Positions 9,205 through 17,820 are shown, counted from the stretch's first letter. The stretch: 64,000 bases of DNA from Thainema sp966674685 (GCA_966674685.1 CBKWJC010000019.1:1-64000), one strand, 5' to 3'. Numbers and translations: made by a program. Notes: a model not told the origin generated them from the letters alone.

Positions 9205-9629
9205 CACCGACCCTACTTGGACGCTGGCAAACCCGTTTGTTATTACTGATTACTATCGGTAGCTGCATCACTCTACCCTTTGCCCTCGGCTGGATTGGCC
9301 CACAGCCCAGTCTGGTATACATTTGGATTTTGATGTACGTAGCGCTGTTTGGCCTGCTCTGGGATGGTCTCTACACGCTCTTGCAAAAGCGGCGCTGGGA
9401 TCACGATTGGCCCGGTGTCTATCAGTTCATTGCCGGGGTTGCTGAAGCGGCGCTGATTGTCATGCTCATTGGCAGCACTGGCTTACCCGGTATAGCTCCC
9501 GATAGATTTGATTTGCAGTGGTTTGCCATTCACTACGGCTGTGTGTGGCTGGGAGTATACTGTGCGTCTCAAGCGGCGATGCGGATTTGGTTTCCCCGCT
9601 GGCGATTTCGGGGTGGGCGCTGGCTATAG
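9201..9629 (+). CDS. Small membrane protein, function unknown
   Basis: Polypeptide of 142 residues with three or four hydrophobic segments, including LLLITIGSCITLPFALGWIG near the start and YIWILMYVALFGLLW next. It ends in a basic, arginine-rich tail, suggesting a cytoplasmic C terminus. The ATG at 9201 overlaps the stop of the flavoenzyme-like gene (ATGA), so the two are likely translated together. It may anchor or partner the FHA-oxidoreductase at the membrane; that is inference from context only. No family is recognised. Confidence 0.7.
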   Translation: MTPTLLGRWQTRLLLLITIGSCITLPFALGWIGPQPSLVYIWILMYVALFGLLWDGLYTLLQKRRWDHDWPGVYQFIAGVAEAALIVMLIGSTGLPGIAPDRFDLQWFAIHYGCVWLGVYCASQAAMRIWFPRWRFRGGRWL

Positions 9630-9689
9630 TTTCTTGATTTGTGGCTTCGCTTAGAAAAAAAGGAGGAACTTTGTACCAGAGTTGGAATA

Positions 9690-9708
9690 GCCCCTTTTTT
9701 AAGGGGGC
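9690..9708. repeat. Short GC palindrome after the FHA operon
   Basis: GCCCCTTTTTTAAGGGGGC forms a near-perfect short hairpin 60 bases past the operon stop. Similar CCCCTTTTTAAGGGGG hairpins are common dispersed repeats in cyanobacteria. There is no T-run after it, so termination is possible but not shown. Confidence 0.4.
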
Positions 9709-9873
9709 GGCGACAGCGGGGGATCATAATAACTGCGCTAAACGAGTACAGTGCTGCCGCAGAACAACCTTCTAGGCTTTTGTGGATTGAGCATATTAAA
9801 CCCAAAATTTGATGTCACGATATTATGAAACACTAGCCGCTAGTCATATTGATCCGTTTTTGTTTGTCAACAC

Positions 9874-11313
9874 ATGAATTGGCTGCAAGATATTACGCTC
9901 TTTGGTTTGATTGTCCTCAGCGTACACGTTGTGGGTTTTCTGAATGCTGCCCATGCCGTGATGAATGTGCGCCTATCCCAAAGTGCGACCGCTTGGAGTA
10001 TCAGCCTGATCACCTTTCCCTGGATTGCCATCCCCCTGTATTGGACATTGGGACAAAGCAAATTCAGGGGCTACACCGACGCTATTCGGCAAGCTTATAG
10101 ACAGTACGAGGAACGCACCCTCACCATCGTTCAGAATCTTTTTCCCTATCTCAATGCCCTGCCAGCAGAACTGTCTCCCCTAAAAAAAACAATTCAAACC
10201 CTAGCTGAAGTTCCATTCACATCAGGTAACTGTGTTGAGCTGTTGATTGACGGAGAGCGCACTTATGAAGCTCTATTAGCAGCAATCGCCGATGCCCAGG
10301 ACTATATTCTGTTTCAGTTCTACATCATTAACGACGATGCCAGTGGTCGCCGTTTTCTCAAAGCACTGACCATAAAGGCGCAACAGGGAGTGCAGGTATA
10401 TGTACTTTATGATGGCATTGGCTCCCATAAAATTAGTCGCCAGTATCTAGCTGATCTGGCTGAGAGCGGTATTCACGTTGCTAAATTTAAATCGACCAAA
10501 GGTGGTGGCAATCCCTTTCAAATTAATTTTCGCAATCATCGCAAAATTGTCATTGTTGATGGTGCGATCGCATTTACAGGCGGCTTAAATATTGGCGACG
10601 AATATGTCGGCAAGGTGCAAAAATTTGGCAAGTGGCGCGACACGCATCTCAGTCTGCGCGGCCCTGCTGTTCAATGCTTACAAATCTCGTTTCTGAAAGA
10701 CTGGTACTGGGCCACGGGCAAAATCCCTGAAACCCGCTGGGACGTGCAGCCTGATTCTCAGCATAACGAAGCTGTTCTCATTTTGCCCTCTGGCCCCAAC
10801 GACACGCTACAAACCTGCACTCTCTTCTTCAACAGTCTGTTTGGTCTAGCCGAGTCCCGTATTTGGATTGCCACGCCCTACTTTGTACCCGATGAACCGA
10901 CCCTAGCAGCGCTCAAAATGGCTGCTCTGCGCGGCGTTGATGTCCGGATTCTCCTGCCCGATCGCCCCGATCATCTGATTGTCTACCTGTGTTCCTTTGC
11001 CTACTACGAAGAGTTGCAACATACTGGCATCAAGCTCTACCGCTACAAAACGGGCTTTATGCACCAAAAGGCCATCCTGGTCGATCACATTCTGGCTGGA
11101 GTCGGCACGGTCAATCTCGACAATCGCTCATTTCACCTTAATTTTGAAGTGATGGCCTACATGGCAAGCGGCTCTGGGCTGAGGGATGTTGAGCAAATGC
11201 TCCTTGCCGACCTAGAGCAGTCCTACCTAGTCGATTTATTCAGCTTCGAACTGCGATCGCTATGGTTCCGACTAACGGTGCGAATCGCTCAGCTTATGGC
11301 CCCACTGCAATAG
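9874..11313 (+). CDS. cls: Cardiolipin synthase-like phospholipase D family protein
   Basis: Membrane enzyme of 479 residues that would join two phosphatidylglycerols to make cardiolipin. Two hydrophobic segments lie in the first 60 residues (LFGLIVLSVHVVGFLNA and WSISLITFPWIAIPLYW). Two HKD catalytic motifs follow: NHRKIVIVDG with a trailing FTGGLNIGDEY, and MHQKAILVD with VGTVNLDNRSF. This is the standard bacterial ClsA/ClsB layout and length. Cardiolipin is not a major lipid in cyanobacteria, so the substrate could instead be another phosphatidyl acceptor. It is preceded by 244 bases of non-coding DNA and is likely transcribed alone. Confidence 0.88.
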   Translation: MNWLQDITLFGLIVLSVHVVGFLNAAHAVMNVRLSQSATAWSISLITFPWIAIPLYWTLGQSKFRGYTDAIRQAYRQYEERTLTIVQNLFPYLNALPAELSPLKKTIQTLAEVPFTSGNCVELLIDGERTYEALLAAIADAQDYILFQFYIINDDASGRRFLKALTIKAQQGVQVYVLYDGIGSHKISRQYLADLAESGIHVAKFKSTKGGGNPFQINFRNHRKIVIVDGAIAFTGGLNIGDEYVGKVQKFGKWRDTHLSLRGPAVQCLQISFLKDWYWATGKIPETRWDVQPDSQHNEAVLILPSGPNDTLQTCTLFFNSLFGLAESRIWIATPYFVPDEPTLAALKMAALRGVDVRILLPDRPDHLIVYLCSFAYYEELQHTGIKLYRYKTGFMHQKAILVDHILAGVGTVNLDNRSFHLNFEVMAYMASGSGLRDVEQMLLADLEQSYLVDLFSFELRSLWFRLTVRIAQLMAPLQ

Positions 11314-11454
11314 ACATAACAAAAGCAAGGTAGATTCAGGTCATGATTGCTGACCTAATACTTTTGTTAAGGAAAAACGGTGAATTGCACTCGATTGCCT
11401 GAATAATCACCTACATTTCTGAATAAGAAAGAAGTTCTGTAGGATGCCATTTCC

Positions 11455-12324
11455 ATGAAACTTCAAAACAGGCTGACGATTGTAATTCTGGTTATTTTTT
11501 TAGGTGGCTGGTTGATTGCTGGTTTATCAGCATTCACTCTAGAACAGCGCAATGCTGAACAAGATACGATTCGTACAGCTCGACTACTTCTCAACACTGC
11601 GGTTGCCGCTCGCAACTACACAACTGATCAGCTTGAACCCCTATTGGATGGCCAAGAAACAGAAGAATTTGTCAAGCAAACGGTTCCTTCTTATACAGCG
11701 CAAGAACTATTTAAATATCTAGGAGAAGACTACAAAGGATATAGCTATCGAGAACCCGCGCTCAATCCAACCAATCCAAATGATTTAGCAGAGGGCTGGC
11801 AGGTTGAACTGATTCAATATTTTATTACCCATCCTGAAGTACTTGAAATTACTGACCGCCGGATTGAACGTAGCGGGCAAGAAACGCTATTTGTTGCAAA
11901 TCCAATTCGGGTTGATTCTCCAAGCTGTTTGGAATGCCATAGTACACCAGATGTAGCGCCTGCGTCTTTAATTAATACCTATGGCACGGCTCATGGCTTT
12001 GGTTGGCAGCTTAATGAAGTCATTGGTGCTCGCGTCATTGCAGTACCAACGTCACTACCTAAACAACAGGCAAAAACATCTATCCTTTCGTATTTGCTCA
12101 TCATTGCCAGTGTATTTGTGTTGGCCTATGTGACAGTTAGTGCTGTGGTTCGTAAATGGTTAACTACGCCGCTTAATCAAATTGCCGACATGGTTGAAGA
12201 AATTAGTCTTCGCAAAACGGTGGTTGACACTCAGCTTCCAGAAACCCGCTTAGATTCTTTAGGTCGATTGAGTAAAGCTATCAATCGGTTGCTAATCAGC
12301 CTCAATAAAGCCCTATTAAAATAA
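11455..12324 (+). CDS. DUF3365/Tll0287-like c-heme membrane sensor protein
   Basis: Membrane protein of 289 residues. A signal-anchor segment at about 8-28 is followed by a periplasmic domain of about 170 residues. That domain carries a single CxxCH heme-c motif (SCLECHSTPD) in the setting of the DUF3365/Tll0287-like family. A second membrane segment near 205-225 leads into a HAMP-like linker (KWLTTPLNQIADMVEEIS), where the protein ends with no kinase or cyclase output domain. It therefore looks like a sensor module that must signal through a partner. The following gene, a channel with a nucleotide-binding-like tail, starts 21 bases downstream behind an AAGGA ribosome site and is the obvious candidate. 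Heme binding is inferred from the motif. Confidence 0.8.
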   Translation: MKLQNRLTIVILVIFLGGWLIAGLSAFTLEQRNAEQDTIRTARLLLNTAVAARNYTTDQLEPLLDGQETEEFVKQTVPSYTAQELFKYLGEDYKGYSYREPALNPTNPNDLAEGWQVELIQYFITHPEVLEITDRRIERSGQETLFVANPIRVDSPSCLECHSTPDVAPASLINTYGTAHGFGWQLNEVIGARVIAVPTSLPKQQAKTSILSYLLIIASVFVLAYVTVSAVVRKWLTTPLNQIADMVEEISLRKTVVDTQLPETRLDSLGRLSKAINRLLISLNKALLK

Positions 12325-12345
12325 TTAAATCTCTAAGGAAGCCCA

Positions 12346-13974
12346 ATGTTAAAAACAAGAAGCCTTTTAGTCGCTGCACTGATGGGACTGCTGCTATTTG
12401 TTTATGTTTTTCTACTAAACAACCAGCAGATAATGCCAGGTTCAATACTGAAAATCACTGAGGCCATTATTTTAATCTGTGCCAGCATTATTATTGTTGA
12501 CATCTTCTCTTTTTTTCTAATCAATATCTGGTTTGTAACGGCTCGAAAAAAGCAGCCATCTGATTTATTAAAGCTAGTCGTTTCAGCTCTGTTATATGCA
12601 ATTTGTGCGTTTGTTGTATTTCGCTTACTCGGACGAGATATTACGGCTCTGGCAGCGACTTCAGCTTTACTGGGTGCAATTTTTGGCTTTGCCCTACAGG
12701 CTCCGCTCGGCAATTTCTTATCCGGTATTTTTCTCCAGTTTGACCAGCCGTTTCACGTTGGCGATCGCATTCGGGTACAGGGATATGAAGGCGTGATTAC
12801 GACGATTGATTGGCGGACAACCGATATCCGCTTAGCTTCTGGCGAAAGGGTACATATTCCGAATGGCGCGATCGCAAATGATTCTATCGTTGTGATCACA
12901 GCAACGCATCCGGTCTATCGCACGATTGATTTTGTGGCTCCGGCAACAGCTCCACCCAATCAGGTGCTAGATGTTGCCTACAGTGCTGTACTTCATCAAG
13001 CTCATCCCAATATCAATCTGGATCAACCAATCTTGATCAAAATGTGGAGCTATGGCTTAAGTGATGTGCAGTATCGATTATTTTATTATCCAAAGTATTA
13101 TGATGAAGCCGAGATTCATACCGATCCGGATCTGCTTCGTCGGATTTGGTATGCACTGAGCCGTGCAGGCTTTGGTAATCCTTACACCCCTGATACAACA
13201 AATCAAAGACAATTATTGATTGCAGCTATTGAATTTTTCCAACCGCTTAGCTCTGCGGCGCAGCAAAAGCTGATCGATCACTCAACAACGCTAGTTTTTG
13301 ATGCGGAAGAAGCACTCGGCTCGTGGAATTTGCCCTCCCATTCCATGTTTTTAGTCGTAAAAGGAGGGGTATCAATTGAACAGCAATTACTGCCTAAATT
13401 AGGAGTGACGACAGTTAAAGCATTTAGCTTGCGGCCCAAAACTCAAACAACTACCACGTTGAGTCAGAAACAAATCGATCAGGCGGCTATTCAATTAGCG
13501 CATCATCTTGGGCCAGTTGCCTTTTCGCTGACGGAGCAAGCGGCTGAAACCGCAATGTCTGCCTATTGGCTGTATCAAAATTTAGCGACTGAAATTCTTG
13601 ATGTCAATGATCGGGCGGAGTTTTTAAGTCATCAACCTCCAGTTCCGACAGAGCAATTTAGTCGAGGAGACTGTTTTGGAGAACTGTGTTTGTTATTAGG
13701 CCAGCTTCTTCCGCCTATAAAAATAGCGACAATCGCAGAAACGGAGATTTTAGCGATTACATCGACAGCCGTTTTAGCTGCTCTTCAGCACGATGGTTAT
13801 GCAGTTGAGTCGCTAAGCCACCAGGCCGCACGGTACTATCACACTCATTTAAGGGGAACGCTACAAGCGTTATCTACCGACCAGCTCAATGAACAACAGA
13901 TTGCGGCTCGCATCCAGCAGAATTTTGCGGCTCGCATCCAGCAGAATTTTGCGGCTCCTGTAGTGGTTGAGTGA
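12346..13974 (+). CDS. MscS-type channel with cyclic-nucleotide-binding-like C-terminal domain
   Basis: Membrane protein of 542 residues. Three or four hydrophobic segments lie in the first 125 residues. The pore helix and MscS beta domain follow (ATSALLGAIFGFALQAPLGN, then FHVGDRIRVQGYEGVITTIDWR and VHIPNGAI), which is the conserved MscS core. From about residue 285 the protein resembles a CRP-like nucleotide-binding fold: QQKLIDHSTTLVFDAEEAL early and FSRGDCFGELCLLLGQ late. An insert separates these two parts, and the phosphate-binding arginine is not obvious, so nucleotide binding is uncertain. A channel of this kind should gate in response to tension, a nucleotide, or both. The C terminus has a short octapeptide repeat, annotated separately. 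It is probably co-transcribed with the c-heme sensor gene before it. Confidence 0.83.
   Translation: MLKTRSLLVAALMGLLLFVYVFLLNNQQIMPGSILKITEAIILICASIIIVDIFSFFLINIWFVTARKKQPSDLLKLVVSALLYAICAFVVFRLLGRDITALAATSALLGAIFGFALQAPLGNFLSGIFLQFDQPFHVGDRIRVQGYEGVITTIDWRTTDIRLASGERVHIPNGAIANDSIVVITATHPVYRTIDFVAPATAPPNQVLDVAYSAVLHQAHPNINLDQPILIKMWSYGLSDVQYRLFYYPKYYDEAEIHTDPDLLRRIWYALSRAGFGNPYTPDTTNQRQLLIAAIEFFQPLSSAAQQKLIDHSTTLVFDAEEALGSWNLPSHSMFLVVKGGVSIEQQLLPKLGVTTVKAFSLRPKTQTTTTLSQKQIDQAAIQLAHHLGPVAFSLTEQAAETAMSAYWLYQNLATEILDVNDRAEFLSHQPPVPTEQFSRGDCFGELCLLLGQLLPPIKIATIAETEILAITSTAVLAALQHDGYAVESLSHQAARYYHTHLRGTLQALSTDQLNEQQIAARIQQNFAARIQQNFAAPVVVE
13903..13956 (+). repeat. 24-bp tandem repeat at the end of the channel gene
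   Basis: Two exact copies and a partial third of a 24-base unit encode AARIQQNF twice and then AA. The period is a multiple of three, so copy number can change without shifting frame. Confidence 0.85.
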
Positions 13975-14010
13975 CACTCCCCGCCCTAGAAGGGCGAGGC
14001 TTCTTTAGGT
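13975..14010. terminator. Hairpin between convergent genes
   Basis: CGCCCT at 13982-13987 pairs with AGGGCG at 13991-13996 across a 3-base loop, inside a CACTCCCCGCCCT...GAGGCTTCTTT context. It sits between the channel gene and the convergent cyanophycinase gene, where a two-way terminator would be expected. A similar hairpin is, from memory, found at the right ends of IS200/IS605 elements in cyanobacteria, so a remnant is an alternative. Confidence 0.45.
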
Positions 14011-14035
14011 TAGGCTAAAACTAGCCGGAATCAAG

Positions 14036-14941
14036 TTACCCCATCGAACCAGATGACGCTGTTGCGATCGCAGGTTCAGCCTCTGCTGTTTTAACCTCGG
14101 TACTTGTACCTGATGAAGCTGAATTGAGGACTTGCCCATCAATGACTGGGGAGTGAGCCGCCAAATCATACTCATAGTCATTGGGCAGAATGTGAACTTT
14201 GACATTGCACAGAGCCAAATCTTCATCACGCAGAATCTCTGAGAGATTGCTATAGCTGAGTTCTGCCATATCTACCACCGTTACAGCTCCTTCACCTACT
14301 ACTCGAAGCCGATCACCGTCCACCACCACGGCTGTATTTTCATCAATGCCTAAACCCAGTGCAATCGACTGCTGCGCCATCGCCGCCAACAGCCGACCAA
14401 TTCGGCCTCGCTGGGCAAAGTGTTGATCGATTGCCACTCCCGGCAAAAAGCCCATTCCTGGCCCCATCATCACAATCTCAACTCTGGGATTGGTTTCAGA
14501 ATCACCTTCGACGATCATCATGTCCGGCATCATGGCCGCTCCCGCACTGGTGCCACCAATCACTAAGCCCTCTGCATAGCGTTCATGGAGCAGTCGATCA
14601 ATCTCAGTATCTTTGAGAATTTCTGTGATCCGAGACTGATCGCCGCCCGTAAAGAACACCCCAGTTGCTTGCCGAATGGCTTCTAGGGCGCGGGGCGCAT
14701 CTGCATCTTCTCGATAGACAGTATCGACAATTTGAATGTCTTCTACGCCTAAACGTTCAAAGGTTCGGATATAGTCATCACCGACTTCGCGCGTTAGTTC
14801 TGTTGCAACGGTCATGACTACAATCCTGGCATTTAATCCTCCAGCACAGCGGATAAATTCGCGTAAAACCCGGCATTCGCCGTCTCGATCTTCAGCTCCG
14901 CCAATGATCACGAGCTGTCCCTGTTGACGAGTTGTAGCCAT
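14036..14941 (-). CDS. cphB: Cyanophycinase
   Basis: Cytoplasmic serine peptidase of 301 residues that cuts the storage polymer cyanophycin (multi-L-arginyl-poly-L-aspartate) into beta-Asp-Arg dipeptides. The N terminus reads GQLVIIGGAEDRDGE, as in the family. The nucleophile lies in GGTSAGAAMM. The sequence then shows GPGMGFLPGVAIDQHF and GLGIDENTA, both typical. The ATG at 14941 has a GGAGG four bases upstream; an earlier in-frame ATG at 14962 would bury that site. It is about 30 residues longer than Synechocystis CphB as I recall it, due to an alanine/serine-rich tail after residue 265. No cyanophycin synthetase is in the window. Confidence 0.93.
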   Translation of the reverse strand: MATTRQQGQLVIIGGAEDRDGECRVLREFIRCAGGLNARIVVMTVATELTREVGDDYIRTFERLGVEDIQIVDTVYREDADAPRALEAIRQATGVFFTGGDQSRITEILKDTEIDRLLHERYAEGLVIGGTSAGAAMMPDMMIVEGDSETNPRVEIVMMGPGMGFLPGVAIDQHFAQRGRIGRLLAAMAQQSIALGLGIDENTAVVVDGDRLRVVGEGAVTVVDMAELSYSNLSEILRDEDLALCNVKVHILPNDYEYDLAAHSPVIDGQVLNSASSGTSTEVKTAEAEPAIATASSGSMG

Positions 14942-15464
14942 AGAGCCTCCAAAGCCCCTCAAGAAAGAAAAATAGATACAGTAAAAATCAGCAACTTAGC
15001 TGCTGATTCAAGCTTAGTCATCTCGTATCGCGCACTAATTCGTATCTTGCCCGAGAGGGCAGAAAGGGTCTTGCCCGAGAGGGCAGAAAGGGTATTTTGT
15101 CGCCGCAACGCATTGGCAAAATACCCGCTTGGGTTTTGGTTGTAAGGTGCAAGAGCAAACATTCGTACTTCCCCAGCATACGTTGAGGCTCTGCAAAATT
15201 GTCTCTGCCTGCGGACAGAATGTATTTTCTGTTACCATTTACTACTTTTATCATGTGTCTATGCGATAGCTACCATTCGCTGTCATAGACTACCGTTGCG
15301 ATCGCAACCCTCTTCACAGCCAACTCCCTCTCCTCTGTCTGGCCGACGAATCGAATATATCTCGGGGTAGAAGGAAAAAAATCCTTTTGCCTCATAAGAT
15401 GCGAGTCAGCTTCGGACTCTGAATTGGCATTTTGTCCGACCTGATTACCAAGAGGTATATTTCT
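14942..15464. other. Intergenic region with direct repeat and hairpin
   Basis: About 520 bases between divergent cyanophycinase and a small exported protein gene. It contains the 24-base tandem repeat and hairpin at 15046-15126 and one HIP1 site near 15300. No gene is evident in the rest. Confidence 0.6.
15046..15126. repeat. Tandem 24-mer plus hairpin, family D copy 2
   Basis: Two perfect 24-base copies (15046-15069 and 15070-15093), each starting CTTGCCCGAGAGGGC, run into a hairpin. That hairpin has GGGTATTTTG and CAAAATACCC arms around a loop with CGCCGCAACGCATTGG. Its arms and loop match the element at 24651-24700 (TTATTTTGCCGCCGCAA) with compensating changes. Confidence 0.65.
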
Positions 15465-15809
15465 ATGCAACGTATGCGTTCAATCCTAAAGCGCGTAGTT
15501 AGCCGAGTGGCGCTCGCGCTAATGCTGGTTGGTCTGTTCAGCAGCCTAACTGCACCCGTTCTGGCAGCGAATACTGACTATTACGGCACTTCCCGACCAT
15601 CGGTTAATGAGTCCATCGATCAGCAAGGTGTAGTATCCGACCACGGACAAAACCAACAGCTTGAACAGGCTCGCGATCAATCTCAGGCCGTAGACTATAA
15701 GCGAGAATCCTACGATCAAATGGCGAAAGAAGTCGCGCAGCCCCGTGGAGTTGAAAAAGAATACGAAGAGAACCTCAAAACCTATCGGCAATCGCAAAAA
15801 GATCGATAA
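15465..15809 (+). CDS. Small exported protein of unknown function
   Basis: Protein of 114 residues. The first 32 residues form a classic signal peptide: basic start (MQRMRSILKR), hydrophobic core (VALALMLVGLFSSL), and a cleavage site around PVLAAN. The mature part of about 80 residues is hydrophilic, rich in Gln, Glu, Asp and Lys, and lacks cysteine. It should sit in the thylakoid lumen or periplasm. The ATG at 15465 has AGAGG nine bases upstream; an earlier in-frame start at 15432 would place 11 polar residues before the signal peptide. I recognise no family. Confidence 0.7.
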   Translation: MQRMRSILKRVVSRVALALMLVGLFSSLTAPVLAANTDYYGTSRPSVNESIDQQGVVSDHGQNQQLEQARDQSQAVDYKRESYDQMAKEVAQPRGVEKEYEENLKTYRQSQKDR

Positions 15810-15866
15810 TAGCAGCGTTTTCCTTAGGCACGGTAGTAGCATAGCCGGGTTCTGCTGCTCAGTTTC

Positions 15867-15907
15867 GCTAGGTGATGTGTCGCGCAGCGCGCAGCCCATT
15901 ACCTAGC
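15867..15907. terminator. Hairpin after the small exported protein
   Basis: GCTAGGTGATG and CATTACCTAGC are inverted around a GC-rich centre (cgcgcagcgcgc). It lies 58 bases after the stop codon. No T-run follows, so it may be a processed-end hairpin or a repeat rather than a terminator. Confidence 0.4.
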
Positions 15908-16059
15908 GCCCCCCATCATACTAAAGCTGGCAGACGAGTCGTGCAGAAAAAAGCCAGAGGTGTTCAATATGCTCGACTCTAGTTTACGAAATGCCAAGCA
16001 CTCATCTGCTCATTGATACGGCCTAGTTGTCTGATGACAATGCTACGATAGCGTACCGA

Positions 16060-16836
16060 TCAGGTTGAAGTGTAAAACTCCACTAGCATTGGTGCATGGT
16101 CAGATGAAGTCAAATCTGGAATTACCACGGCACTATTGGGTTTAACGCTCAGCCCCCGATAAAAAATGTGATCGAGCGGATGAGAAAACAGAAAGCGCTT
16201 CAGATACTGATGATGCTCATCCGTGAATTGAACAGGCACAAGACCTAGCCGAGTCGCTAATTCCGTTAGCAAATCCATGCGGCCAAAGTGCCAGGTGTTG
16301 AAGTCACCAGAAAGAATAATTGGCCCCTGATGATGCGCGATCGCACTTTCTAACTGATAAAGCTGAGCCTCAAACTTCGCCGTACTGACAAAATTGATAC
16401 CGTGAATATTCACCCCCATCAGAGTTTGATCCGTTTCGGCCAGTGGATACTCTGTAATAAGCGCCACCTTCGGAATATTGAAGAATGGTTCAGAATGCTC
16501 AGTTAACAAACTTTGCCAGGCAGTGGCATCAGCCTCAGCCACCGTCAAAACACCAAAGTGAGTTTGTAGAAATGGAGTCTGAAAATTAGGTGCAAAATGC
16601 CAACCTACTCGCGAACTCGGAATTGGCGATCGCTGATTGATCACGCGAGCCTCCTGCAAAAACAGCAAATTGGGAGTATGCTGCCGAGCAATAAACTGAA
16701 AATCCTGCCGCCACTGGGGTTGATGATTGTGTTTAGCAACATTCCAGTTCAACACCCGGATCGAACACCCATCCAGAGCCAACTGCGTCCCCGGCTGATG
16801 CTGAATAATCGTTGCAGTTGCCTTAAATAGATTCAT
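16060..16836 (-). CDS. Endonuclease/exonuclease/phosphatase family protein
   Basis: Protein of 258 residues with the metal-dependent DNase I/exonuclease III-like fold. Family motifs are visible in order: LNWNVAKHN near the start, NLLFLQEAR carrying the catalytic glutamate, GVNIHG, LSGDFNTWH with the Asp-Phe-Asn metal site, LDHIFYRG, and the closing SSDHAPMLVEF with the catalytic Asp-His. There is no signal peptide. Members cut nucleic acids, phosphoesters or sphingomyelin, and the substrate here cannot be told from sequence. It stands alone between non-coding stretches. Confidence 0.85.
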   Translation of the reverse strand: MNLFKATATIIQHQPGTQLALDGCSIRVLNWNVAKHNHQPQWRQDFQFIARQHTPNLLFLQEARVINQRSPIPSSRVGWHFAPNFQTPFLQTHFGVLTVAEADATAWQSLLTEHSEPFFNIPKVALITEYPLAETDQTLMGVNIHGINFVSTAKFEAQLYQLESAIAHHQGPIILSGDFNTWHFGRMDLLTELATRLGLVPVQFTDEHHQYLKRFLFSHPLDHIFYRGLSVKPNSAVVIPDLTSSDHAPMLVEFYTST

Positions 16837-16941
16837 GACTCTATTTTAAAGACCATCAACTGTTTCTCTTAACTGTGGCTACATATCGGTTTTTGGTGAG
16901 TGAGGCGAGAGGAGTGAGGAGTAAGGCGTAAATTCAATCTT

Positions 16942-17025
16942 ACTCAGCACTCAGCACTCAACACTCAACACTCAACACTCAGCATTCAGCACTCAACATT
17001 CAGCACTCAACACTCAGCACTGAAT
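16942..17025. repeat. Heptanucleotide tandem repeat (12 units)
   Basis: Twelve consecutive 7-base units of the type ACTCAGC/ACTCAAC, the last one degenerate (ACTGAAT), fill exactly 84 bases. They end one base before the stop codon of the acetyltransferase gene. This is the short tandemly repeated repetitive (STRR) class known in filamentous cyanobacteria. Confidence 0.85.
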
Positions 17026-17026
17026 A

Positions 17027-17617
17027 TTACCCAATACCGGGAGGCACCCGCTCCTCCGGCGACAATTCCCGAATCACACGACAGGGATTTCCCGCTGCGA
17101 AAACATTGGGTGGCACATCTCGCGTGACCACACTGCCTGCCCCAATCGTACTGCCATCGCCAATTCGAACGTTTGGGCAGATAATGGCTCGGCCACCAAT
17201 CCACACGTCATCCCCAATCGAAACCGGAGCCGCTAACTCCAAGCCCGTCCGGCGGATAGGCACGCTCAACGGATGATAAGCCGCATAGATATGCACTCCA
17301 GGAGCCAACATCACGTTATTACCAAATTCCACGCGATTACAGTCTAGAATCACGCAGTCATAGTTCATATACAGATTGTCCTTGGCAAAAATATGACAGC
17401 CGTAGTCGCAGCGAAAGTTTGGCTGAATCACCGGATTTGTGCCCACTTCACCAAACAGGGTTCGAATCAGCTCTTGACGCAGGGCTAGGTCATCCGGTGC
17501 AGTGGCATTAAAACGATATAGCAACCGCTGCGCCTGCAAATACATCTCATATAGCTCTGGATCACTGGCTAGATACAGCTCGTTAGCCAGCATTTTTTCC
17601 TGTTCGGTTTTGTCCAT
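17027..17617 (-). CDS. Sugar O-acetyltransferase (maltose/galactoside type)
   Basis: Cytoplasmic trimeric hexapeptide-repeat enzyme of 196 residues that moves acetyl from acetyl-CoA to a sugar hydroxyl. The N-terminal helical part (EKMLANELYLASDPEL) matches the Maa/LacA cap. The left-handed beta helix follows from about residue 75. The catalytic histidine lies in IYAAYHPLS, and the terminal loop reads VIGAGSVVTRDVPPN-like (TIGAGSVVTRDVPPNVFAAG). Length and motifs match maltose O-acetyltransferase and nodulation NodL. The acceptor sugar is unknown. An AAGGAA ribosome site precedes the ATG. Confidence 0.88.
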   Translation of the reverse strand: MDKTEQEKMLANELYLASDPELYEMYLQAQRLLYRFNATAPDDLALRQELIRTLFGEVGTNPVIQPNFRCDYGCHIFAKDNLYMNYDCVILDCNRVEFGNNVMLAPGVHIYAAYHPLSVPIRRTGLELAAPVSIGDDVWIGGRAIICPNVRIGDGSTIGAGSVVTRDVPPNVFAAGNPCRVIRELSPEERVPPGIG

Positions 17618-17697
17618 TGGATCGCATTCCTTTGAATTGAATAGCGCTCAGTTGATGCGAGTAAACCGCGTCTCATCCTACGGTATATCAAGGTTTG

Positions 17698-17780
17698 TAG
17701 TGATTTCAGTTAAGAATGAGCGAGCGAAAGAGAGTGCCTCATTCTAAGGCACTCTCTTTCGCTCTTATCTAGAACCACTA
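17698..17780. repeat. MITE-like element, family A copy 1
   Basis: An 83-base element with terminal inverted repeats (TAGTGATTTCAGTTAAGA at one end, TAGTGGTTCTAGATAAGA at the other, read inward) and a hairpin core (GAGAGTGCC / GGCACTCTC). The element at 35407-35495 is the same sequence in reverse orientation, with a longer core stem. The ends suggest TA target use. No open reading frame fits inside, so it would be non-autonomous. Confidence 0.8.
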
Positions 17781-17800
17781 TCAATCTCTAAAAGCAAGTA

Positions 17801-17820
17801 TGATAATCATTCTCATTCCA
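17801..17820. promoter_or_regulatory. Fur/Zur-like box
   Basis: The bases TGATAATCATTCTCATT resemble the GATAATGATAATCATTATC consensus of Fur-family regulators. The next gene is a zinc-binding lipoprotein gene about 500 bases downstream, so Zur control would make sense. The distance, with repeats inserted between, weakens the link. Confidence 0.4.

Noticed and set aside
15046..15126. CRISPR array
   Set aside because: Two adjacent 24-base copies without spacers; no other array-like periodicity and no cas genes.
16060..16836. A signal peptide on the endonuclease-like protein
   Set aside because: The first residues (MNLFKATATIIQHQPG) are not hydrophobic enough and no cleavage site follows.
16942..17025. 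CRISPR array or phase-variable coding repeat
   Set aside because: Units are seven bases with no spacers and lie outside any reading frame.
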